From Lobulomyces angularis (lineage: Eukaryota; Chytridiomycota; Chytridiomycetes; Lobulomycetales; Lobulomycetaceae), in the NCBI GenBank assembly GCA_027604685.1, contig JADHYX010000344.1, forward strand, positions 1 through 24,172: a DNA stretch of 24,172 bases, read 5' to 3'. The notes under the pieces were generated by a model. The model did not search any database and was not told the origin of the DNA. It worked only from the letters and a program-made list of their open reading frames with translations. The first letter of the stretch is position 1. Each line of letters starts with the position of its first letter. Of this stretch, positions 8,541 to 18,758 are shown one piece after another. The position numbers and the translations under genes are program-made.

Positions 8541-11500
8541 TTAACTAAACAAATCCAATTCATTTTTAAAATTCCCTCTTTTATCCCAATAACTGCTATC
8601 TGTTTTCAACTGCCAACTTTTCCCCTCCACGCCTGATGCAGAATTTTCTTTCGACTCTTCTGCTGAATTTTTCAATTCAAACTTCCAAAAAAAAGTAAAT
8701 ATCAAATACTCAAATTGGAAATTACCCAAGAGGGCGCAAAAACATCTTCATTTTTTTTCCTTGCATCTCTTTGTTTTTGCTCCAACCTTTGCTTCTCAAT
8801 CTCTGCTTCCTCCACATGGCCCTAAAAATTGTATCCGAAATAAATGTTGGAATTATAAGTTACCTGCTCGTATTTTCGTTGATCTGGGCGAAATCTAGTA
8901 TCAGTTTTTGGCAGATACTTTGTAAGGTCCGGTGTAAGATCTAAATTGTTTTTTCCTTAATTTTTGATGTTATAAATTATACCATTTAAATCTGCAGCAA
9001 AGTAAGAAAACCCGTACATATCCTGATGGTTTGGAGGAGCAGGCTAAAATGTTTTAATAGATAAGAAAATAAATAATTATTCACCTTCGATCTCCAAATA
9101 ACCTGCAATGTATTAGGAGTAGCATCCTCATATTTATTAAAACTCTCATCCCATTTTCCTCTTATAGAACACAATTTTTTACCTTTTATATCAAAAACAC
9201 TCCCAGATATCTCATTTTTTGAAGTACTAAAGTAACTTGATTCCTTGAATTGTAATTGACATACAGAGCCTTACAGCATGCAAAATTAAGTTTCTAACAT
9301 AAGAAATCAAATTTACCAATAGAGTGATTCTTTACATTCATTGTACCATAATGCTCTACATATCTATTTCCAGAAAAAATGTTTCTCATACAAGTTGTTA
9401 CTACATTAGAAAAATTATAAAATATAAATTAATGCTGAATTTCTAAAAAAAAAAATAAACCTTTTCCCCAAGTATAGTGCTCGTTTCTATTTTTTAATAT
9501 TACGTGAGTTGTCCCAGAAGGAATTAATTCCTACAAGTAATAAATTTTTTAAATTATTTAAATTATTTAAGCTGTACCATGGACTTTCCCCAAAATTTCG
9601 GTTTTACAAAACTATCTTGAAAAAAAGAATAGTTTTTTCCTTCTGCATGACATGCCTAGCTTTAATTAGAACTAAAAAAAGAAAACAATTTTTTACTTTA
9701 CCATGATTGGAGGATGATGTGAAACCTTTTCAGAAATAAATTTAAAACCTTTATCTTCCCGAATATATTCTTCAATTATATTAATTTTTTATATCTGTTG
9801 GTTTATATTCCTACCAAAGGTTTCCCCCAACAAGGGATTGAAAGGCTTCCTGCCAGCTCTATTTATAGTAGAAGCGTATCCAGATACAGCAAAAGCTGAA
9901 ATTAACAGTAAACGTTCTGTTGGATCATTCGATTCTGCAGCCTGATCTAAAAGTTCAGAATATTCTAATTCTTCACATAACTTTTGTAATAAATTTAAGG
10001 GCTCATTCAAAACTATGGGCATTGCTACCGTTGACAAATCCTGCACTTAAAGGTTAATATATCTCAAAGTATGTATTTCACTACCTTTCCCACGTTATTT
10101 CTTAAAATAGACATAATACTAACATTTTGCATAGAAGATGTAGGAGCAGGTAACGTAATTCTTCGCTTTCTTGGGGCTTCAACTGAAGGAATAGCAGTAG
10201 CGACTTGTAAAAATGATGCGCTTCTGGCATTGCTGTTATTGTCCTCATCGAAATTAGATAGATTGCTACAACTTGATGCATTTCGCTCATTAACATTTTC
10301 CAGGCTTTCTTGCCTTGAATGGGTTCCAATGTTCAAATCTATTTCTAAATTTAATTGATCCTCATCGTCAGATTGATCATCCAACTTTTGTAGCTCAGCA
10401 TCATAAAAAACATCATTGGTTTGCAATGAATAAAGTGATTGTGAGTTTCTCGCGGATAACCTCGTAACAAAGTAGTTCCTATTGACCGCTTCTAATCCTG
10501 CAACGGTAAAAAAAAAATTCTTTAAACAAGTTTTTTTTTTCTATATACGTGATACCTAATAGGCCACGCAATTTATTATTATCGTTTATAGAATCTTGAA
10601 ATAAATTTTCAGTAAGTTTAACATGATCTAAAACCATTTGATAGTTTAAATTAGTTTGTGTAATATTCTCTTTAACTTTTAATGTCGAATTGTGTATATC
10701 TTGTATCGATTGATTTATTAAGTTTAAAGACTGTATAACATCCTTGCTAGAAGGTTTGCCATTCAGTTTTGACTTTAAACTTAAACTTATACCATTCAAA
10801 TTCGTAATTTGGTTGCCAAGAGAAGCAATTAAATTATCGATTTCTTTCTGGTTCTCCATAACTTCTGGTATAGTTACTTTCGATAGTGTAAAATTTGATT
10901 TTACTGTTGCATTATTTGAAGTAACAGAATCTGCTTGCTCCTCTGCCTGAAAATCCGTGACAACTACATAAACCTCAATCACTGAAATAACTTTTTGAAA
11001 GTCCTGCGCAGAAATCGCTTTAAAGTGAAAAATGTTTTGTCCTGAGTCTAAAAAAATTAAAATTAAGCTAAGTAATTTAAAATAAACAAGATTTACCTAT
11101 ATCAATAAGAAGCTGATCTGAAATGAAATAAAATGTAAATTTTAATGAAATAAAAACATACCATGACTTAAGCGCACTGCAGCTTTTGATAGCATTAAGG
11201 ATGCACGGCTAGCTCTAATACTAATAAAAATTTTCCGTAGAAAATGGTGTACTTACCCACCAGGAGTTTTAAAATACTGCAATTTTCCATCACAGTCAAT
11301 TTTTAACCATCTTTTTGAATATCCTTGCTTTTTTTTGTCCCCTTTTTTCAAAATCCTTTAATTATAATTGAATAGAATTTTTTGAATTGCCTGCATGTTA
11401 ATTGTTACATACCATCCATCATATTCCCTTTTCACTGTATTTGTTGGGTCAACTTCTTTTAATGCAACAAAAAAAAATAATTTTTTTGACGTATTTACTG

Positions 11501-12022
11501 AGTAGGAATTATCGAATACCAATACACTAAGAAGTAAAATTAATGTTATGTATTATTTCCATACTAAGTTCCGCTTTCAAGAATAAAATGGGAGCCCTTT
11601 ATGGTCATCTTACTAGATTCATAATGTGATACCGGAACAATTTCAATTAAGTCAAAACCAGGCTCTTTAATTAAATCTAGAACTTTTTGACCACTTTTTT
11701 TTGAAGTGGAGTTCGACAAAGATTGTAGATTATCATTGCTATCTTTTTGCGCATTTGATAATTTTGATCCGTTATTAAGAATCATCTCACCATTTAATTT
11801 TTCTTTTGGTAAAGCGGTAAAACTTCCCTTTTCACTGATAACGGTACCACTTTGTGTTAAAAGTGAAATGGATAGTCTCTCACTTGCTTCGACTCTTTTG
11901 AATAATCCAAAAGAGAGATTTTTGAATTTTGTAGTAAAGTTCCAATAAAGTTCACGACCACTGCTTTCCACAGTAACATGATGTTTGAAAATTGATTTGG
12001 GTTTAATTGTAACTTCTTGCAT
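8541..12022 (-). CDS. Osh3-like oxysterol-binding protein: GOLD-PH-FFAT-ORD (about 913 aa, 17 exons)
   Basis: Lipid-transfer protein expected at ER-plasma membrane contacts. Exons (minus strand): 12022-11565, 11526-11413, 11355-11257, 11220-11162, 11117-11097, 11047-10556, 10497-10085, 10040-9815, 9769-9702, 9655-9578, 9530-9461, 9400-9317, 9269-9085, 9043-8983, 8940-8864, 8821-8726, 8691 region resolved as 8681-8541. The sum is 2,742 nt, ending in TAA. Domains: GOLD, residues 1 to about 190, with a polar insertion; PH, about 191-270 ([20 protein letters not shown]); a helical linker; an FFAT-like core VFYDAEL near 442 (10391-10411) for VAP binding; and ORD, about 520-905. The ORD carries [28 protein letters not shown], the family signature EKVSHHPP and FWGKSM. 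Length and order match yeast Osh3 (996 aa). The start is the first Met of the GOLD domain; the frame stays open upstream to a stop, so an extra 5' exon is possible. Confidence 0.9.
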
Positions 12023-13010
12023 GTTGACTGACAGATTTTCAACTGAAGATCCTGATTCAAAGTACTTATATTTACAATAGGACTATAGATTGCTAAAATA
12101 TTCTATTTGAAGATTATTTGAATTAAAGCAGCAACAAAAATCTTAAAAATTTTCAGTAATGCTGTATTAAAAGTCCAATAAGAAAACAAAAGTTAAAGAG
12201 ATTAACTATCACAAACTTACATGAGAAGCAATTGTAATTAGATAGTAAAAATCCAATTAAAAATGGAAGTTTAAAAAATTTGCTTTAAAAGAAAACCTGA
12301 AAGATTAATTTCTCCAGAATTTGGAAATTGAAATTTCAATATGAAAGTTTCAGTATCCAAATGAAGTTTTGAAGTTAGTCTTAATTGACTTAAAAGAACA
12401 TTTAATTAAATTTTTTTTTTGAATTTGTATATTTTAAGTTTTGTTAATAACATTTTGATTATATAATTTGATAATTTATAAAAAAGGATTCTTATAAAAA
12501 AAATATGCATTATTAAGATCCAGATACAATTATAAACATATTTAGAGTGATGTTTTAAATTTCCTCAATCAGTGTTAAAAATTTAAATCTATTTTTTTGT
12601 AAGGCAATATATTAATACCTATAGATAAGAATGTTCAGATTTCTCTAAAATTTTAAGTTTTTTTAAAAACTTTGTTTGATATACTTTACAAAATTATAAA
12701 AGTAACAATAATATTTTATAAAGTTACTGTAATAATGTGTAGAATTTTTCAGTCTGCAATTAGAATATGCAACCTAATTAATAGTGGTAAGCAGTAAACT
12801 GTTTTGATGCTGACTTAAGTTTTCAATAAGTCACTATAATTCAACTCTGCATCAAGTTTATAGTGTACTAACAAAAGCACTTGTTAATAACTGAAATGTG
12901 ATTGGCCAAAAATAACCAAAACCTTTGATTGGTAAAATTTTTGTTGAAAAAAAAAACATAAAAAAAATTTTTAAAAATTACAAGTTTGTTATTCAAGAAT
13001 TAACTTGAAA
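12023..13010. promoter_or_regulatory. Divergent intergenic region with two inverted CCAAT boxes
   Basis: About 990 bp between divergent genes, very AT-rich, with no supported ORF or RNA. ATTGG (inverted CCAAT) occurs at 12901-12905 and 12928-12932, about 110 and 80 bp upstream of the start at 13011, a typical promoter distance. The first lies within the palindrome TTGGCCAA (12902-12909). Confidence 0.4.
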
Positions 13011-14504
13011 ATGCCTTGGGCGCCGATACCTCGAGTAACCATTAACTTTTTAGGATTTCCCAGTGGTCCAAATGTAAACGGTCAACTTGGACCCGCATCA
13101 TCCAGAAGGGTAGTGTTTGAGTTAAATGTCGATAAAAAACCCAAAATAGAAACTATATTTGATTTACTAAATTTGGTAAAACAAGATCCAACATTGCTCA
13201 CAGATAAGGAAGTAGATCCACATAGAAGTATCATCTATACAAACGACTTTGTACCATTAGCTAGAACAGCTCCTGTTGGAATTCTAAGAGATGGAGATGT
13301 ATTAATTGCGGCCTTTCATGGTGGCTACAGTTCTCTTAACAAGCCAGAAGATAAATCAATGGCTTTAGCAACACCGTCTACACATAAGAGAAATGATGAA
13401 CTGGAACTTGAAAATGTCGATAACGCTAGAAACAGAACACAGCAATCTTCAAATTCTCACAATTCCCATTTTTCTCAATCTTCCCATCAACAAAAGGGTC
13501 ACTCAGAGTTATCAAACCATCATTCCTCGAGCCATCAACAGTCAGCCCAACCTTCCAGATATCAACAAGAACCAAATTTTTCTTCCAAACCTTCATCCAC
13601 CAAATATCAAGATGTACCTTATGATGATGATAGGGGCACGAAAAGACTTGGTTCTTCTACTAATAAGCACCATCAAGAAGTTCCATTTCATGAAGAAGAA
13701 AAGAAATCAGGGAAATATCTTCAGCAAGGTAAAAATAATAGTTTTACTGGCAGTGATAGTGATGATGAAAGAGGAAGTTTTGGCTATCACACTAAATCAA
13801 AGGAACCACAGGGATATCATCGAGGGTATGAAGAATTTGATGAGTATGATAGAAACGATTCTACTACCACAAGATCAAGGCATGACAGTAACCTTCTTAA
13901 GGCATCATCTGGAAAAGGGTATTCGGATAATAGCGACGAATTTGGGAAATCCCTTAATAAATCATCCTATGGGGCAGAAGAGAAAAATATGAAAGGTAAT
14001 CTTTTAGGCCCTATTTTTACAATTAACACTTAAATTCAGATCAAAAATATTCACATTCTATCATTACATCAGATAAACTTAACAAAGGTGAGATCTCATA
14101 TAAGTTCTTTTTACCAAATTAAAATAAATACCAGATGTCAAAACCTCTACGCTAAAGGTCTTAACTGATGAGAGCAATAGCAGAGCAGGAAGGCCAAAAG
14201 AAGCCATTGCTTCAGTTAGAGGCACAGAGGGTGGTAAGTTATATTATAAAAAGAAAAGAGCAATTAACGCTTTCATAATATAGAAAATAAGAAATTATCA
14301 GCTTCCAGTTCAAAAGGAGCAGCACATGTCGGATCAACAGTTGTGTCCCAACACACAAGATCACCATCAAGTATGCATATCAGTTAAATGTAATAACATT
14401 TTTAAAATTATATATAAACAGACACATCAGCTGCTCCACCTAAAAGTCCATTAAAAAGTAGCACTGGTGGAGGATTTTCAGGTAGAAGCAGGGAGGAGTA
14501 TTAG
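13011..14504 (+). CDS. Unknown protein: conserved-looking N-terminal domain plus Ser/Gln/His-rich tail (433 aa, 5 exons)
   Basis: Exons 13011-13995, 14040-14087, 14135-14233, 14284-14370 and 14422-14504 give 1,302 nt including TAG, with consistent phase-1 junctions. I do not recognise the family. Residues about 5-110 look folded: alternating hydrophobic strands (RVTINFLGF, RRVVFELNV), a helix (IFDLLNLVKQDP), then SIIYTNDFVPLA and ending LRDGDVLIAAFHGG. The order strand, helix, strand and terminal strand could be a ubiquitin-like or doublecortin-like fold; that is speculation. Residues about 120-430 are disordered, rich in S, Q, H, N, D and K, and end in a Gly/Ser/Arg-rich stretch with SPLKSS. 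A second long frame over the same bases (13393-13992) is a shadow from composition. ATG at 13011 is preferred to the upstream TTG. Confidence 0.8.
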
Positions 14505-14748
14505 TAAAGTATAAAAGCTCTGTTAAGGATGCACGTTTTTTTCATCATATTTGGCATCTCATTGGTAAAATGTTGAAAATTTCTTTTTTTTGTAATGTGT
14601 TTTTTTTAAAAAAAATTTAATCCCAAATTTAAGTGTAGTTATCAGCAAAAATATGAATTAATTTTATTAAAGATTAAATTAAATTAAATTATATTAATAG
14701 ATTTTCCAATGTGAAATGTATATTTTTTTAAAAAAGTTCCATTGTTGT
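14505..14748. other. Convergent 3' spacer
   Basis: 244 bp between convergent stops, with T and A runs. No gene is visible. Confidence 0.5.
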
Positions 14749-16423
14749 TTACAAAAATGACTCGGATTGCCATTTTCTTAGCCCTCTTTTTCCATTACAA
14801 TTAAAACTCTTTTTTATGGTACCTACTAAATCCTTGTTTTTCATTTCAACATAATTACATGGAATACAATGCTGGTTTTTAAAGGAGGAGTAAAATTCAT
14901 TGTAACCTCCTTCCAAAATAAAAATATTAGGAAAACATAATTTAGGATAGTAAGGCAAGTTGAAGTTTCTATCTAAATTCCTGAATTCTTTAACCCTATA
15001 AAACCAAAGTTATCAAGCATTCATAATCTTTAAATTTTACATATTTGGAGCTCTCTGTAAACTATATTCGCAATGGAAAACAATAATACTACTTTCATCT
15101 CCCAAATTTTCTCCATCAATGCCGTTTTTTTTGTGCTCGAAAATTTTTCTTAAAGAGTCAAAGTTGTTTAAATTAAGTGCTCCTTTTACATGACCACCTT
15201 CGTACTCGTAGGGAAATCTACAATCTATTATTTTTAATTTATTTTTTGGTATATTTGCTATTTCTCCAGTTAAAATTTTATTTAACTAAGAATGTTGTTT
15301 TCAGCGTTAAAAAAGTATTTGTTATAATATTACAGTCTTAGAGCTGATTCTTTTAAATTTGTCGACACCTTCAAAATATGGAACTCCTGTTATTTCGTCC
15401 ACTAGTTCCTTTTTAAAAACATGAACACTGGGACCTACACCCAGTTCTAACTTGTTCAAATCATTTCCGATACCCATGCAAAGGAAATCTTCATCAAAAT
15501 ATACCTTATCACTTTTCATAAAATCTCCTTCCTTATTTTTTCGAAGTTTATTTGGCTGCGAATTAAAATCGTTTTCACTAAGGCTCTTCTGCAATTTCTT
15601 TTTGAATTTTAACTGTAGCTGCATCCTTTCTATCGGTTTTTGAGATCCAGATGGTACTGGATGCTTTTGCAGCTGCAAATTTGGAACTGCTTCTTGCGAA
15701 AAAACGTATTTTTCCTGCACTGGTGGTGTAAGAAAAATGTTTTCAGTCTCACCAACACATTTTCTATGGTTCCAATGACCCAACCCATACAAAGACCCAC
15801 TACACAGTAAAATATAGTTATTTAAGTAATCTAATTTAATAATCAAAATCTTCAAAATTCAATCACAAACATTTTTCTTAACTTTAACTCAAAACTTACC
15901 TTAAAAATTCCTTCTTTACTTTTTCTAAACTAAAATTTTTTTTAGCTTTTTCATTAGCATCTTCTGGAAAAAGTTGATTAAATTTTTTAGGGGAAGACAA
16001 TAAAATTTTTGTATTTCTTGAAGGACTAATCTCCATTGGAGTTTTGTCCCAAAAAAGCAACTCTTTTTTCTTAGAAGTTATATTGATATCTGGTACTGGG
16101 GGACTTGAAGTTGATTTAAGGTCTTGAAACAGCCTTCTGACAGGTGTTTTCACTTGAGGACTAGACAAATTGATTTTTTGAAAAAAATTAAAAATGTCTT
16201 GCTTTAAGTTTTGCTTACGTTCCGTTTACTTTAAGATTACTTTCAAGATCTCTGGACAAGACGGTTATGGGAGAATTTAAGTGAGCGTTAGTCAACAATG
16301 AACTATTTTGCATCATCCCTTTCTGTGCTGCAAATGGGTGAATAGAATTACTATTTAAATTATTAGAAGTTTTCTTTAAAGAAGAGCTTGATATTGGTGA
16401 ACTATTGCTATGATATGGAGTTG
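14749..16423 (-). CDS. CDC25-type dual-specificity phosphatase (at least 470 aa; 5' end unresolved)
   Basis: Activates cyclin-dependent kinases by removing inhibitory phosphates. Resolved exons (minus strand): 16423-16219, 16160-15900, 15799-15334, 15285-15041, 14995-14749, with TAA at 14751-14749. The C-terminal part is a rhodanese-fold catalytic domain. It shows LNKILTGEI, then KLKIIDCRFPYEYEGGHVKG with the conserved DCR/PYEYxGGH pattern. The phosphate loop is HCEYSLQR at 15075-15052 (CX5R, catalytic Cys), followed by YYPKLCFPNIFILEGGYNEF. The N-terminal half is polar and Ser/Pro-rich with several S/T-P sites (SSPQVKTPVRRLF, KTPMEISPSRN, SSPKKF), typical of regulatory phosphorylation in this family. 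The intron at 15899-15800 is 100 nt, longer than most here. The first exon needs a phase-1 end that I cannot find, so the start codon lies upstream or at the internal ATG codons of the first listed exon. Confidence 0.88.
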
Positions 16424-17537
16424 CTGTTAAATAATGAAGAAATTAGTTAGTTTACTCACTGATATGTTGATTTAAACATTTGCTCTTATTTATAAGTGTC
16501 CGATTGACAAATAGAGACAAAGATAAAACAATATTTTAAAACTGTCTTGGTAATACTTGGTAGTGTAGTTGTTGTCAACTGCTTACTACGAAGAATTTGT
16601 AGACTCAAGATATTGAAGAAAGTTAATATTAGATTAAAACTCGGTAAAAAACAAATTGTTCTTTAGGTGTCTAAATCTTAAAATTTCTTCTAGGAAGTGA
16701 TCTAATTTAATTCTTATTTTTTCGCTTCTTTGACAAAACCCTATTTACACTATGCTGTTGGATCAGACTGCTTTCTGCGCGTTTTTTGGAAAATTCTTTT
16801 CTTTTTCATTTCTTTTTAAAGCAAGCAGTTTTATCTTAGATCAGAAAACAAACAAAATAGCATCTATAAATCATATAATTTTTTCTCATTCGGCACATTC
16901 TTCATAAAATAAACATATTTTGGTATAAAAAACTATTTTAAACAATAAATGGTAAAGTGATTTAATTATTGGGTGACAATCAAAGGAAAAATGTTTCTAA
17001 GCAATTCGTTATTTTTCCAAATCATGATTACGTTCTAATATATAAACAAAAAATTATTAAGCAAGTTAGTCAAACTTAAGATCATTGGTGGTGTTAAGGA
17101 AAATACTAAGAAGATATTTTTATACTGTATATAATAGTGGGGTTAAGGAATAGATTAAGGAGATAAATTTAAAATTTCTGAATAATTAATGGGGAATAAA
17201 TAAGATAGAGTTTCTTACTTCATCCAAAGTTAAAGCAAATTGGCCAGCTCTGAAGATCAGAGGGTTGTTAAAGTACCCAGTTCAAATGTCAACTAAAAAA
17301 AAAAAGGATATTAACTGAAATTGTAGTTACTTTCAGGTAAATGCCCCTTCAGGAAATCTGAATTTTTGTTTAAAAAAAAAAAAAAAGGTTACACAAAAAC
17401 TTCCATAGATCAATACTTGTTGAATTGAATTGCAAATTAAATTAAAAAACACTAATAGGTTAGGCAATAATTTAATACTAAATTTATAAGCTTTTTAGCA
17501 CCAGTATTTTTATTTTTACCTAATTAATACCATTTTA
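16424..17537. other. Divergent intergenic region with a 29-bp imperfect repeat
   Basis: About 1.1 kb between divergent genes. It should contain the unresolved 5' exon of the CDC25 gene. Two 29-bp segments, 17088-17116 and 17137-17165, match at 24 positions (core GTTAAGGA) and are spaced 49 bp apart. No RNA gene or further ORF is supported. Confidence 0.4.
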
Positions 17538-18356
17538 ATGATGGACTTTAAAAAAATGAAAGTTAGTGACCTTAAGATAGGTTAGTTTATTTCGAGTTTT
17601 TAAATCTAACAATCTTTTAGAATTGGAAAAGCTAAATCTTTTAACATCAGGGAAAAAAGATGATCTCATCAAAAGACTTCAAGACCATTTTGCGAATCAA
17701 ACCCATGAAAACAGTACTTTAATGAAAGATGCTCCTTCCGCTAAATCTGTTGAATTAACTTCAGCAAATATTACAACTCCTAATACAGCCACTCATTCTG
17801 AAGGGATTAACATAAATCAGCAATCCTTAAAAAATACCAGCAGCCCTACAGTAACCTCATCCTTAACACGTACAGCAGCTTTGACTGAAGAAGAGCGCAG
17901 AAAATTAAGAGAGCAAAAATTTGGAACAGTTTCATCTTCAACTAATAAAGCGAATAAAATGCAGGACAAGTTGCATGAGAGAGAAAAACGTTTTGGAACT
18001 TCCAATGTCAATACTACAGCTCGTAATTCTCAAAATTTTAGTAAATTAGGAACTGAAGCGGCAGGCTTAGCTTATAGTGTAACTAACTCTAAAATTTCAA
18101 AACTTTTTTTATGCACAATTAATTTAAAAAGAAAGAGGATTTGGAGAAGATGAAAGCAAGAGAGGAAAAATTCAGGACAGGCGGTGGACTTGTTTCCGCA
18201 GAATCGATCGGTAATAATGTAGTTGGAAACTCTGAAGAGGAAAAAAAGAGGAGGAGAGAAGAAAGGTTTGGAATAGTTAAGAATGGGGATGTAAGTACAC
18301 GCATACATGATAATAATTTTTTTTAATTTTGCTAGAACAAAAAGGTTAAAGTGTAG
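17538..18356 (+). CDS. SARNP/Tho1-like SAP-domain mRNA export factor (226 aa, 4 exons)
   Basis: Exons 17538-17580, 17621-18078, 18132-18290 and 18336-18356 (the last is 21 nt) give 681 nt ending in TAG. Residues about 7-43 are a SAP nucleic-acid-binding motif (MKVSDLKIELEKL, then SGKKDDLIKRLQ). The rest is polar and contains four copies of a charged motif centred on RExxFG: REQKFG (111), REKRFG (135), REEKFR (177, Gly replaced by Arg) and REERFG (209). In human SARNP and yeast Tho1 such C-terminal repeats are docking sites for the RNA helicase DDX39B/Sub2, which helps pack mRNA for export. Length is close to the human protein (210 aa). Two Met codons stand at the start (17538 and 17541). The gene acts in the nucleus if the family role holds. 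Confidence 0.88.
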
Positions 18357-18758
18357 TTAAGTTTTTGCAAATTTCAAAAGTATCTAATTTCATTGGTTTT
18401 ATTGTATATGTTTATTAATTTAACAGTATGTTTAATTTAAAAAAATGTTTATTTAGTGGTCATTAATATAAGACTTCTATATAAATGGAGAGTTGATCGG
18501 CTTGTTATCTAATAAATGGTATTTGATATTACACTGTTTTAAAATATCTTTTTTACATTTATTATAAAAAAAAATTTATTGATAACTATACAAGTGTACA
18601 TATTATAATTGAATATCAACAAAACCAAAGAAAGAGTATTTTCCAAAAAAAAAATCTAAATTATATTTGTATTTACAATTAAGAAAAATAAAGAAACTTT
18701 TATTGAATGCCCATGGATTCATGTATTATATGCTTTATTCTAAACTTATTCAAAAATT
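18357..18758. other. Convergent 3' spacer
   Basis: 402 bp between convergent stop codons. It is AT-rich with A runs and several AATAAA-like words on both strands. Nothing further is seen. Confidence 0.5.

Noticed and set aside
13011..13340. Naming the unknown N-terminal domain doublecortin or ubiquitin-like
   Set aside because: Only the general order of strands and helix supports it; no diagnostic motif is visible.
13393..13992. 199-codon second frame inside the unknown Ser/Gln/His-rich gene
   Set aside because: Starts mid-exon, is low in complexity and follows from base composition; the other frame has consistent splice phases and a proper start.
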